A model generated the notes under the pieces. The model had not been told where the DNA came from. It ran no database searches and saw only the letters and a list, made by a program, of their open reading frames with translations. A stretch of DNA of 64,000 nt, taken from NCBI GenBank assembly GCA_018398585.1, contig JAGTTD010000011.1, positions 8,679,001-8,743,000 of the forward strand, given 5' to 3'. The stretch is from Simmondsia chinensis. Taxonomy: Eukaryota; Streptophyta; Magnoliopsida; Caryophyllales; Simmondsiaceae. Positions 1 through 9,827 of this stretch are shown piece by piece. Both the position numbers and the translations under genes were made by a program. Position 1 is the stretch's first letter, and each line of letters begins with the position of its first letter.

Positions 1-491
1 CATCAACATATAATTAAAGTATAACACGTGTCACCAGTTTATTTAATGTATACACGTTTATCAGCACTATTTGTTTGAAAGCCATAAGAAAACATTACTT
101 TATCAAACTTTTCATGCCATTGCTTAGGCACTTGATTTAATCCATAAAGGGATTTTACTAGCTTACAAACTTTATTTTCTTGCCCGGGAACAACAAAACC
201 TTCTGGTTGATCCTTATAAATTTCTTCTTCTAAATCACTATTTAGAAATGCTGTCTTAACATCCATTTGGTGAATTTCTAATTCATATATAGAAGCAAGG
301 GCAAGCAAGATTCTTATTGCAGTAATCTTAGAAACAAGCAAATAAGTATCAAAAAAATCTATTCCTTCTTCTTGTTTAAATCCCTTAGCCACCAATTTTG
401 CTTTAAACTTTTCAATTGAACCATCAGTTCTCAGTTTTTTTTTCCTAAAAATCCATTTACTCCCAATTGGTTTACATCCATTCAAAATCAA
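1..491 (-). pseudogene. copia reverse transcriptase, N-terminal part
   Basis: This minus-strand reading frame (clean over 39-491) matches the start of the copia RT domain: the GCKPIGSKWIFRKK start, then KAKLVAKGFKQEEGIDF, the MDVKTAFLN block and LVKSLYGLNQVPKQWHEKF. MDVKTAFLN carries the first catalytic aspartate. A stop codon interrupts the frame at 39 and RT-like sequence continues to position 1, so the YVDD box lies outside the window. A frameshift separates it from the integrase frame, with an overlap of a few bases near 488-491, and the residues usually linking the domains appear deleted. As sequenced it is not translatable as part of the polyprotein. Confidence 0.9.
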
Positions 492-1522
492 AGTTTTATT
501 TGCATAATAGATTCAATTTCATCATTAACTGCTTCTTTCCAGAAAGAAGCATCAACTGATTGCATCGGTTCTTTATAAGTTCTAGGATCATCTTCGATTA
601 AAAAGGTATATAAGTCATCATTAAAATTTTTAGCCCTTCTAGACCTTTTACTTCTTCTAGGTTCATTATGATATTGATTATCATTATCATAATCTACAGA
701 ACTAATAGAACTAGAAGAACTACTATCAGAAGTAATTCTAGATACTCTATTTTTCATTGGAAAAACATTTTCAAATAAAGTAGCATCACGGGATTCAATA
801 ATAGTATTATTAGAAATTTTGAAAATTTCTGAATTTAATACTAAAAATCTATAAGTAGTACTATTTGTAGAATATCCAACAAATGCATAGTCTACAGTTT
901 TAGGACCTAATTTTCTTTTCTTTATTTTAGGTATATTTACTTTAGCCAAACACCCCCATACTTTAAAATATTTCAAAGAGGGTTTTTTATTTTTCCATAA
1001 TTCATAGGGTGTTTTATCAACCTTCTTATATGGTACCCTATTTAGAACATGACAAGCAAAGTACAAAGCCTCACTCCATAAATTATTTGGTAAACCAGAA
1101 CTAATAAGCATACCATTGACCATATCTAATAAAGTTTTATTTTTTCTTTCAGCTACACCATTTGATTGAGGAGAATAGGAAGGTGATATTTCATGTACTA
1201 TACCATACATTTCACATAAATCATTCATATCAGTAAAAGCATATTCACCACCTCTATCAAAATGTAATATTTTAATTTTCCTTTCGAGTTGATTTTCAGG
1301 TTCTACTTTATAGATTTTAAATTTATCAAATAACTCACTTTTAGAGTGTATCAAATAAACATAACAATATTTTGAAAAATCATCTATAAAAGTAACAAAG
1401 TATCTTTTTCCACCACGAGTCAAAACTTGATTATTATCACAAATGTCACTATGAATTAATTCTAGTAATTTAGTTTCTCTTTCTACTTGTTTAAAGGGTT
1501 TTCTAGATTGTTTAGCTTGCAC
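488..1522 (-). pseudogene. copia integrase core and C-terminal linker
   Basis: This 344-residue frame is the copia integrase, which inserts the cDNA copy into the nuclear genome. The DDE catalytic residues are visible: LIHSDICD near residue 26, then HFDRGGEY, then SNGVAERKNKTLLDM. The copia GKD-like segment follows (ELWKNKKPSLKYFKVWGCLA and KLGPKTVDYAFVGYS). A serine-rich linker and a basic RRSKRSRRAKNF patch precede the RT. The core is uninterrupted for over 300 codons, the best preserved part of the element. It is listed as a pseudogene because the frames on both sides are broken. The first methionine is internal to the polyprotein and is not a real start. Confidence 0.9.
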
Positions 1523-2251
1523 ACATATTTCACTTTTTTGTTCATGTTTACACGTGATTTAGGCATAAGGTCTATGTTCATCATTCTTTTTATTGTATTT
1601 AAGTTAACATGACCAAGTCTACTACGCTAGATATCACAATGTTCGACATTTGCAATAGATAGCAAAGACATACTTTTTATTATTAGAAATATTCAAAATA
1701 CTTAAAAGAAAAAGGCCATCTAACAAATATTCTTTACCAATAAATGACCCAAATCTACTAATTACAACCTTATTGGACTCAAAAACAACTTTAAACCCTT
1801 GTTGAACTAAAAGAGATGCACTAATTAGATTTTTCCTAATGTTGGGTACATGGAGGACTCCATCCAAAACCAAGAATTTTCCGGAAGACAACTCTAAACG
1901 AAGTTGTCCTTGACCTAGGACATGAGCTGCACTCCCATTTCCCATGCTCATAGTTCTTGTGCCTGATACTTGATAAAATGAAAACGAGTTTCTATCAGTG
2001 CACACGTGAACATTTGCTCCATAGTCTATCCACCAGTCGTTTGAATTGAAAATTATTGAATTTAACTCTGGGCTACTAACAAAATACCTGTTAGTAGGGG
2101 CATTAGAGTTAACCCCCACAGTCACAACATTAGCTTGCGGTCTATGAGCATTTTGAGATCCGAGCACTTTAGACAGCTGATCATGACGATGGTAGCAATC
2201 CTTAGCTCTATGGTTAGTATTTCCACAAACCCAACATGGACTTTGAATCAA
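1523..2251 (-). pseudogene. copia zinc knuckle, protease and GAG-pre-integrase region
   Basis: A zinc knuckle, CWVCGNTNHRAKDC (CX2CX4HX4C), opens the frame; it binds the element RNA in the virus-like particle. About 50 residues later is the aspartic protease: WWIDYGANVHVC followed by MGNGSAAHVLGQGQLRL. The usual active-site triplet is D-S/T-G; here it reads D-Y-G, which probably inactivates the protease. The open frame ends at 1634. Out-of-frame GAG-pre-integrase sequence (SRLGHVNLNTIKRMM) continues to about 1523, joining it to the integrase. Confidence 0.85.
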
Positions 2252-3043
2252 GTTATTGCCTTTAGGCCTATTATTATTGTTTGTTTTGTAGCTATTACTA
2301 CCATTGGTCTTTTAAAGCCTTTTTTCTTAAATGGTTTTTGTTTAGGCTTATGGTTAGTTTCAACATTATGTGCCTCAGCCTGAAACTAAGTTTTTTTGTA
2401 ATTGTTGCTTTGGTGAGCGGTGACTGTCCTCAATTCTTAAAGCAACATATAAATCTTCTAAAGAGAAACTTTCTGGTTTATGTTTCATTGATCTACCAAA
2501 TTTAGACCACGAAGGTGGTAATTTTTTTGATAAGGGATGTAACGAGTGCAATTTCTAAAATTTCAATCCTTTTTATTTTCATATTAAAAATTAATTTCTG
2601 AAATTCATAAACCTGTTCAGAAACTCTTTTTCCGTCAATCATTTGATAATCGAGCCAGGCTTCAATAGAACATCTTTTAATCCTATTTATTTAGTGCCAT
2701 ACCTATGATCTAAGGCATTCCACAATTCTATTATAGATTTAGTATGACAAAAGCTACTATAGATATTACCAGACAAAGCACTCAAAATTCTCCTATGACA
2801 TAAAATATCTTTTTCGGTAGATGTGGTCTTACTAGTGGATGTTGAATCTCCACTAGTAGGAGTACCACCAACCGATTCTGAAGATTTTTCGCTACTTTTT
2901 TCCTTATTACCTAGAATTATAGAAATTAATCATAATTCAGTCAACCAAAACTTCATTTGTTGTTGCCAACAAAGGAAATTTTGCCCAGTAAATTTTTCAG
3001 GCTTACTAGTGAGGGCATTAAATATTTCCATGCTTGTAGACAT
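2252..3043 (-). pseudogene. copia gag N-terminal region, frameshifted
   Basis: The minus-strand ATG at 3043 begins a gag-like sequence: MSTSMEIFNALTSKPEKF followed by TGQNFLCWQQQMKFW, the usual copia UBN2-type gag start in which an F-x-G-x-N-F motif is followed by a tryptophan-rich helix. Further on, EKDILCHRRILSALSG and IELWNALDHRYG are typical gag helices. Stops and frameshifts between about 2250 and 2700 break the link to the zinc knuckle frame. Gag would form the cytoplasmic virus-like particle. The start is supported by its position 51 bp from the LTR. Confidence 0.8.
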
Positions 3044-3094
3044 TTTTTCTCTAGTTTTTAATTTAGGCAAAGATAAACTTTTCCTTTCCAAGAC

Positions 3095-3649
3095 TGTTGG
3101 AAAATTTTACCTAATAAAACACCAAAGATTACAACGAGTAATATAAAACTCCAATAACAACAACTAGAAACAATAATTGAACTAAAGGCAGAAATTAAAC
3201 AGAGCAAAGGTTTTGAAGCGCCTGTGTGGGTTGAGGCATGCAAAAGTGTGCTCTCCTTAGAAAGGAAATGCCCCTCCTGCACGAGTATCACAATGCTTGA
3301 ACCTGAAAGCGCTCCTCTCCCAGGATTCAACAACCTGTCGAACCTCTATCAATGCAGTAATTAAAGATCCCTAAACCTAAATCACCATAGCTCACAATTT
3401 TTTTTTAAGAGAGAGATAGAAAGGAGAGTATTGAAAACCAGTTACTGTTTCTTTCTCCAAGCTATTTTTTTCACTCACATTACAACCTTTTTTATAACCT
3501 CAAAAAAAATTTTAATATTATTAATTATTACGTTTTATTTCAAATATGAATACACCATGTTGCAATACACTCCGTAGCCGTTAATTAAGTCCAAACAAAT
3601 ATCTCCACTAACGTGGGGATTTCCCATTTGACCAAATCATTTTTTAACA
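3095..3649 (-). repeat. 5' LTR of the truncated copia element (555 bp)
   Basis: On the minus strand the segment starts TGTTAAAAAATG at 3649 and ends TTTTCCAACA at 3095, the TG...CA ends expected of an LTR. It lies directly upstream of the gag start. A minus-strand TATA-like TTATAAAAAAGG lies near 3490. The partner LTR is outside the window, so the boundaries rest on end motifs and position only. Confidence 0.7.
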
Positions 3650-3784
3650 ATTATTTTGATATATATATATAATTCAAAGTTAAAATCTGCATGTATATAT
3701 AAAATGATGCGCGTATGTATATAAGTAATAAATAAAATAATTTTTAATTTTGTTAAATCATTAATAAATATTTTAATTTTCAAC

Positions 3785-4358
3785 AGTTAGAACAAATCTT
3801 CGAAACTTGCAAAATCCTTGCAATTGGGTAACCAAAAGATCTCAGGTGTTGAGGCGTGAAATCACTTTCCTTAAGGTTTATTTCAATATACGAAATATCC
3901 TCGAGATACAATAACACCCAAATATGAAGTGAGAGTGTGTATGAGGAGAGATTGAATGAGATGTAGAGAGATTGAAGTTTCTTTCATAAGAACACAAACA
4001 CTTGCCCTCAAAGTTTGATGTTTTCCTTTTATTCTCTCTTACAAACTTTTCTCTCGAACTTATCAAAACAATTCAAGTGTCAAAATCAGGGGAATGTATG
4101 TTAATATATAAGAAAGAAGACGTCCCAAACAAAGCCAGAAAGAACCGCCAAAACTGGCAAAAAATGGCCCAAAAAACTATGAAAATTGACCTGTGTGTCG
4201 ACACACACTTCGACACACAGTTCTCTATAAATTGGTGTCGCAGTTGAGTGTCGACACTCACTTCAATACACGCACCTTCTGTAAGCCTGTGTGTCAACAC
4301 ACATGCACAACTGTTTCCGGTGTGCTTCTGTAAAGACTGTGTGTCGACACACGGGCCA
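3785..4358 (-). repeat. LTR-like sequence with repeated GTGTCGACAC palindromes (left part)
   Basis: The stretch looks like an LTR read on the minus strand. A block of palindromes (4190-4350) lies upstream of a TATA-like ATATATTAA near 4100 and a leader containing runs of TCTCTC. It continues, after the solo LTR at 4364-6598, in 6604-6665, which holds two more palindromes and a TGTTAGGGGTG start on the minus strand. No coding domain can be attached to it. The outer limits are approximate. Confidence 0.45.
4190..4353. repeat. Cluster of GTGTCGACAC-type palindromes
   Basis: Five palindromic or near-palindromic copies centred on TGTGTCGACACA occur in about 160 bp: near 4194, 4208, 4247, 4293 and 4340, with variants such as GAGTGTCGACACTC and GTGTGTCAACACAC. 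Two more lie beyond the solo LTR at 6601 and 6641. In the putative LTR they lie upstream of the TATA-like site, where transcription-factor sites would be expected. This role is inferred. Confidence 0.6.
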
Positions 4359-4363
4359 TGTGT

Positions 4364-6598
4364 TGTTGGGAAAAGATATAAATTTTGTTCGAAAATAAAC
4401 TCTGATACCGACTATTGGATTCACAGTTCTCAATTATGGTCACAACAATAGGCACCTATTAGAGCACTTAGAGTAGGAGACCCTTCTCTCTACCTTAGCC
4501 CCCGATCGAAGAGTCACGCTTCGTGCCACCTCACGTGCGAGAGTTCCCGGGAATAGGTTTATCTCTATAAACCCTTTGCCCTAATACCGTTTGGATGAAT
4601 TTCAAAAATTCTCCCTAGTTTTTTAAAGTTAACGCAGCGGAACAAGTTTAGAATTCATAACTCTAAACCTAGGGCCGATTTAAAATTCCTAATTTTAAAT
4701 CTACTGACTTAAATTCATAATTTAAATCAACAGATCTAAATTCTTAATTTAGATCTATGGGCCTTTTACTCTAATATATTCATGACAGTGCATAAACTTC
4801 AAATAGGTATAATAACGAATACTGTAAATAAATAGAAAAGCGAAAAACTTAAATAAGAAGGAAAGAAGGCATACCTGAAATTGCTCCAATAATAAAGAAA
4901 ACCAAGAAAATCGAGACCCCGCGATCTTCTACGCAATGACCTCAAACTGCCTGGAGAGTGGGCTCTGAAAAATATTAAACTGAGGAAAGAAAAATTTCAA
5001 TGGAAAATTTTCTCTCCAATTAGGTCTCCGACAATATTTCTAGAAACCCTAAATAATTTATTTGATTGAATGCCAAACTCTTAGAATAGGTACCTCTATT
5101 TATAATAGTGTACTGGAGCGAAAAAAATAAACGACGTGGGGTGCGCACAAAATAATTCCAGTTACAATACCAAAAGTAGCGTATCATTCAAAAACGAAAA
5201 CAAAACGACGCGTTTCAACTACTGTGCACGAGTCTTTTAGCCCTGTCACCGCGTGCCATGTGGCACGCGGTGATTGGTTCGTGCCTGATGGCATGGATCG
5301 TCATCTGTTGGCCGAGCACGCTGGTTGGCTGCTACACACGCACACGGATTTCCACCGTTATTTTCGCGACTTTCCCTTTTTTGATTTTGCTTTGTTTCCC
5401 ACATGTAAAAATTCATCTTATGAATTTTAATTTTCAAAATTATTTTATTTTATAATTTTCAACTTTTATTCATCTCATGAATAATATTGGGAAAAATTAA
5501 TTTGCCTTTCTTATGAATAAGTAATTCATCTCATAAATTCTTTAATATTTTTCCAATGATAATAAATACAGAGGCTTGCGCAGGGACCTCAGGGACAATT
5601 TAAATCTATCTCCAAATGGATTAAATTAATCATCTCATGAAATAATTTAATTACCATTTAATGAGACTTAATTCCACTAAATAAATCTCATTGCACTTCA
5701 GACTTAAATTATTTATTCGATATCTCCCTAATAGACTGTATTGATGACAACAACCCCTCCACTAGATGTTCATGACAAATGATAAATATAACCACTACCA
5801 TTATCCTTCTCACAGCTTCTCCATTAGTTACCGACTCGCCCTTCACTGAATAATTCATTTATACTTGAACATATTCACAGTATAAATTTCAAATGTCAAA
5901 CACTTGAAATACTTTGGCCAAAGTTTTTGAACTATTCAAATATTTGCGAATCAACTAAGGGGACATCTGTATCTTATAAGAGACTGTAGATTCCCTATTG
6001 AATATCTGATCCTTGTCACACTTCATGCCGCTACCCAGTGTACGTGGGATTTCAGTCATTCGTTTAGACCTTACTTATAGTACACCAAAGTAATTAACGC
6101 TTTATGCACAAGTCCAGAGTACCCTCAGGATTTAGAGTCATCGTTTAAACAGTACAACGTGAATTACTCATCTCCGATAGTAGTCTAGAAATAAGTAATC
6201 CACATGGTCCAACTTAGTGTGTCAATCTTATTAAACACACTAACCTAACACTTTTGGATCTCCACCCACATGACCAAGACAAGTTATCTAAAGTGTCACG
6301 TTATAGTCTTAACATACAAGTGGTCCAAACTTGCCTTCGACTACGAGTCTTTCAAACAACAATCCATACCATTTATTCCAAGTCTATGTATGGCTTCATA
6401 AACCACTTAGAACAAACATGTAAATTATAGTATGAGGACTACACCCATCTTATGGATGTCTCCCAAAAGAAAATCACATGCAGTATAAATGCTCTCTTAC
6501 ACAAATTTAACTAGGAAACGACTGGGACTTTAATTTTATTTATTAATTAAAATAATATATCCAGAATAAATATGGATTTTAGGACACTATTCCTAACA
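4364..6598 (-). repeat. Solo LTR of a copia family, 5-bp TSD TGTGT
   Basis: The segment starts TGTTGGGAAA and ends TTCCTAACA, and is flanked by TGTGT at 4359-4363 and 6599-6603. From about 4590 it is similar to the LTRs of the copia element at 56733-64000: the GAATTTCAAAAATT start block, GTTAACGCAGCGGA, AGAGTGGGCTC, and the CACTATTCCTAACA end. The first 220 bp, including a CTCTGATACC stretch that resembles a primer-binding site, are not shared. No internal coding region remains, so it most likely arose by LTR-LTR recombination. Removing it rejoins the palindrome-rich host sequence. Confidence 0.82.
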
Positions 6599-6603
6599 TG
6601 TGT

Positions 6604-6665
6604 GTCGATGCACAGTTGCTCTCCTGCAGTTCTGTTGGATTGTGTGTTGACACACACCCCTAACA
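6604..6665 (-). repeat. Right remainder of the palindrome-bearing LTR-like sequence
   Basis: This short stretch continues the sequence interrupted by the solo LTR and holds a TGTGTGTCGATGCACA and a GTGTGTTGACACAC palindrome. It ends in CCCCTAACA, which would be the TGTTAGGGG start of an LTR on the minus strand. From 6666 to about 6767 the sequence is AT-rich with no recognisable feature. Confidence 0.45.
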
Positions 6666-6767
6666 AGCTTTAAACACTTACAATACAAATTTGGGCAATC
6701 TTAAACACATCTTATATACATATTAAACAAACATTTATACATTATTTATTACATATTTTGAAAATAC

Positions 6768-7090
6768 ATCAACAAGACAACAACAAATCCAGTGCCCCAA
6801 CCCAAAAAGCAAAAATGAAACAATAAAACAACAATAGAGCAGCAACGAATCATGCAAGCAACAAGGAACAATTGCAAATATGTGAGGCTAGGGGTGTATG
6901 AACTAGCTTCATTGTGCTCCTCTATTCTGAGCTGCTTTGTCAGTTACACCTATTTAACCCCATTCAATTCTATATAAGACCATCTCCTCATTTATATTTA
7001 GATGGATGAGGTCATGGCCTCCCTCTACCACTTCTGTCGTGCATAATATGGAATTGTTAGCATCTCTTAACAGAGGTAGTTGTCGGTCTC
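6768..7090 (-). mobile_element. RTE-type LINE 3' tail fragment
   Basis: Read on the minus strand this is the end of an RTE LINE. It has the remnant of the last coding codons (GAGATGGTCTTA and GTAACTGACAAAGCAGCT), then the 3' UTR containing TTGTTGCTTGCATGATT, then a TTG-rich tail near 6770. The same sequence occurs at 12.8-13.2, 16.4-16.8, 26.7-27.1 and 29.3-30.2 kb. This copy is shortened in the tail. It forms a composite with the L1 fragment that follows. Confidence 0.75.
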
Positions 7091-7590
7091 CTTATTTGAT
7101 AAGGGGGTGAGTTTATACTTATTTGATAAAATTGTTTGAGGTTTAATTAGGGTTAATGGGGTGAGACTCTCATTTCTTTATCCCGATTTGAGAGGTATGG
7201 GTTTGATTTTGCTTCTATTGTTCTCATTGTTGAAAGTTTTGCCCTTCATGCTGCTGCCATTTTGCTATTCAGAATGGGTTCAAGTTTGAGATCTTTGAAT
7301 CTAATCTCCAAGAGGTGATTTGGGCTCTTTCGGGAGATGATCGTGGGAGCTTGCCGCTATTATTTATGATATTAAGCTTTTGCTTGACGCCTTTTCTTCT
7401 GTTTCCTTTGCTTGGTCTAGGTTGGCCAACTTGGACATCCATGAGGCAGCCAAGATTCGTCATTTGGGTGTCTGTAATCATAATGGGGTGGAGTCACCCC
7501 CTCCCTTTTCTTTTTGTTTATGGTTTTGATTGTAATGATTAGCTTTGCCTTCGGGCTTCCTCGTTTTTCTTTTGTGTAAATTTGTTCACA
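7091..7590 (+). pseudogene. L1-type LINE 3' end, RNase H fragment
   Basis: The plus-strand translation, with frameshifts, ends DAFSSVSFAWSRLANLD then HEAAKIRHLGVCNHNGVESPPPF. This is the C-terminus of the RNase H domain found at the end of many plant L1 ORF2 proteins. Compare VAHEVARLHRFGVCSHDW in the L1 at 39.5 kb. The upstream part of the element is missing, and the fragment joins abruptly to the RTE tail at GTCGGTCTCC/TTATTTGATAA. The same joint occurs in inverted orientation near 29258. Confidence 0.75.
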
Positions 7591-8225
7591 ATATTTCAAT
7601 TAATGACAAAATTGGTCCCCCATCTTGTGACCAGAATTAGGTAATATTAAAAATATGAGGGGCCTAATCTTGTCATAAAATAAAGAATAAAGGACTATTT
7701 TGAAAGCTTTATTTTGAACTAGGAAAAAAAAAAACAAGGGACCAATTTGAACAAGTTTACAAATATTAGGGATTACTTTAAACAAAAAACAGACGAGGGA
7801 CAAATTTGGACAAGTTTACAAACATTGGAGACCAACGATGTAAATTACTCATTATTATAATGGTTGTCATCTCCCCCCCCCCCCCCCCCCCCCCCCCCCT
7901 CCCTTCCCCCCCTCGATTCACCTGCTTGTTGAATTTTAGATTCCTACGGAGTAAATTGTAACATTTGGCTTCTGTTTGAGATGAATGTTTCTTCAATTTA
8001 GCTAGAATTGTAATGATTTTAATCCTTTGCTTGTTTCTACCATACCCAATTGTCAAAACAGCTTTACAGGGAGTTCCTTACGGTGTTTGTAAAATTTATG
8101 TATGGCCAAGGATAATTAGTGGTAAGGAAGGTTAGACTAACGCAGTAAAATTTTATCCCTATTTGACAAATTTTTTTGTGGGGTAATAGGCTAGAACTTG
8201 TCCTTCATTATGGGTATTTCCTTTA
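7591..8225. repeat. Non-coding part of the inverted duplicate, with poly-C tract
   Basis: No coding capacity is seen. Phrases such as TTGGTCCC and GGGACCAATTTGAACAAG recur at short intervals, as in Mutator-like MITEs. A run of about 30 cytosines lies at 7871-7900. The whole stretch matches the reverse complement of 28150-28740, where the poly-C is replaced by A/G-rich sequence. Confidence 0.7.
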
Positions 8226-8279
8226 CAGTTCTATTCTAGTATGCTTATAATAAAATAGATAACATATGATGCAATTCCT

Positions 8280-9330
8280 TGGAATTCAAAACTTAAAACA
8301 AATGGCTAAGACTTCTAAGAAGTAAACATAATCCTATATAATTGAACTTAAAATGCAAAAGAAAGTCTTCTATGGTTGTGAACAGTTGTAGAAAGTAAGT
8401 CCCTCGAATTTCTCCATTCAACTTACTATGCCTTGTCTGACATTGTTAAACAACAGTGTGAGCATAAAGCTTAGCAAGTAACAAATACGTCAACAAAATA
8501 AGGATAAAGCATTATTTAAAAGACATGAAATATATTTCAAAAGCATAGCCAAAGTCACTTACTAAATATTTATTTGAAAACTTAAGAACATATCAACTGA
8601 AATTTTTGGCCATAAGCCTCTTAGTTGTGGCTACATATAATACCTATAACTGGGCCAAGAATTGGCTATCATAACTGGGTTCCAGGTCAATTATGGGTTC
8701 TAAGGAATGTTCCAAATGGTGCACGAATAACAAAGATGGTATAATCCCCCAAGAGAGCTCAAATATGTCTTTTTCCTGCCATCGTAGAGCACAACCCACA
8801 AAACAAAACATAAGAAATGTATTTGCATATTGCACATTATAGAACATAATTCAAATTATATTTATGAAATATCATAAATCAAAGCAATATAACATTGCTA
8901 AATGTTAAATTTCATATTCCATAAACTTGGTCAAACATGTTTGATCCCATTTTAATTTCAAAAGCATAGAGGGGAAGCATGTGGTGTGCAAAACAAATAT
9001 TTTGAGAATTTAAGAAGCTATTAACATATTAAACACTTAAAAGCTCTAACAAAAAGGGCAAAAGATTTCACGAATAAGTTACTTACTATAAGAAACAAAA
9101 CTTTACTAAAATCCCAAGCACAACTTTAGGGGAGAAGATCCCATGCTGTTAATTTGTGAGAGGGAGAGGAGAGAGAGAGAGTGACACAAATTAACAGCAT
9201 GGGATCTTCTCCCCAACTTTAGCTCTTTTCTCTTTCTCTTCTCTCTCAACTCTTATGAAAACTATTAGATTTCTTTTTTTTTTTATTATTAAGGAAAGGG
9301 GTAATGGGAGGTATCTATAGTGAGGGTTGG
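8280..9330 (-). repeat. Partial LTR, inverted relative to the solo LTR at 9828-12140
   Basis: Several blocks match the reverse complement of 11040-12000, for example AAAATAAGGATAAAGCATT, TTAGTTGTGGCTACATATAAT and the GGTATAATCCCC block at 8738. It is therefore a diverged, partial relative of the neighbouring solo LTR in opposite orientation. No coding sequence is present. The ends are uncertain. It contains the perfect hairpin at 9129-9214. Confidence 0.65.
9129..9214. repeat. Perfect 30-bp inverted repeat (hairpin)
   Basis: The left arm 9129-9158 begins GGGGAGAAGATCCCATGC. The right arm 9185-9214 is its exact reverse complement, 30 of 30 bases. The 26-base spacer is purine-rich (GAGAGAGAG). 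CAACTTTAG flanks both sides. The surrounding LTR is diverged, so a perfect palindrome implies recent formation or selection. As RNA it would form a strong stem-loop. Confidence 0.9.
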
Positions 9331-9675
9331 GGGTTTTTTTTTAATGTGTTCAAAGTTGATTTTTTTTTTCTTGTCAAAAGTCTGGAATGGGGCCTTGACT
9401 AATGACTATTCAAATTCAAAAAGAGAATTCTTGGTCAAAAGAAGGCAACTTCCTTGGTCATACTTGGTGGTTACTTTATCAAAAAGAAAGCTTCGATTTG
9501 TTTAAAGTTTAATGCTTATTTTGTTCAAGTATGGGGAGGTTTGAAACTAATGAAATGAGTGAATAATTTGGCTAGAAATTTCAACAAAAATTTGAACATC
9601 CACTTGTAGGTAATTTGTGTGGGAAATACTTATATATTAAAACTTAAATTCCTTACACGCATTGATCAATGTGTG
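9331..9675. other. AT-rich stretch, nothing recognised
   Basis: Homopolymer T runs near 9270-9370 and short unsupported open frames only. I see no domain, TIR or RNA gene. Confidence 0.6.
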
Positions 9676-9827
9676 TACAGTGAAACGGGAGGCAGATGCT
9701 TTCCTAATTATAGCTTCTTGTTTATTCTGGTTATGGACAAGATCACTAGGCACATTCAAGGGAGTATGCCTTGGTGCATACTTTTTGCGGATGATATAGT
9801 CCTAGTGGTGGGATTCTAGAGAAGAGG
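9676..9827 (+). pseudogene. RTE-type LINE reverse transcriptase fragment (left of solo LTR)
   Basis: The translation contains [14 protein letters not shown] and [13 protein letters not shown], the RTE-clade version of the catalytic F-A-D-D box. The segment before it is compressed compared with family members, indicating internal deletion. The coding sequence stops at the TSD AGAGG (9823-9827) and resumes at 12141 after a 2.3-kb LTR insertion. Endonuclease and early RT are not visible upstream, so the element was probably 5'-truncated. Confidence 0.82.

Larger units (their letters stand above)
1..3649 (-). mobile_element. Ty1/copia retrotransposon, truncated by window edge
   Basis: Read on the minus strand the order is LTR, gag, zinc knuckle, protease, GAG-pre-integrase, integrase, reverse transcriptase. 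Integrase before reverse transcriptase is the diagnostic Ty1/copia order. The rest of the reverse transcriptase, the RNase H and the 3' LTR lie outside the window. Frames are broken at several joins, so this copy cannot encode its own polyprotein. No clear initiator-Met primer-binding site is seen next to the LTR. Lineage within copia was not determined. Confidence 0.93.

Noticed and set aside
3095..3105. A primer-binding site for the left copia element
   Set aside because: No TGGTATCAGAGC-like sequence lies next to the LTR. The nearest similar sequence (4399) is outside this element.
4190..4353. Possible CRISPR-like or satellite array
   Set aside because: The palindromes are irregularly spaced and of varying sequence. 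There are no equal spacers, and the context is a plant LTR.
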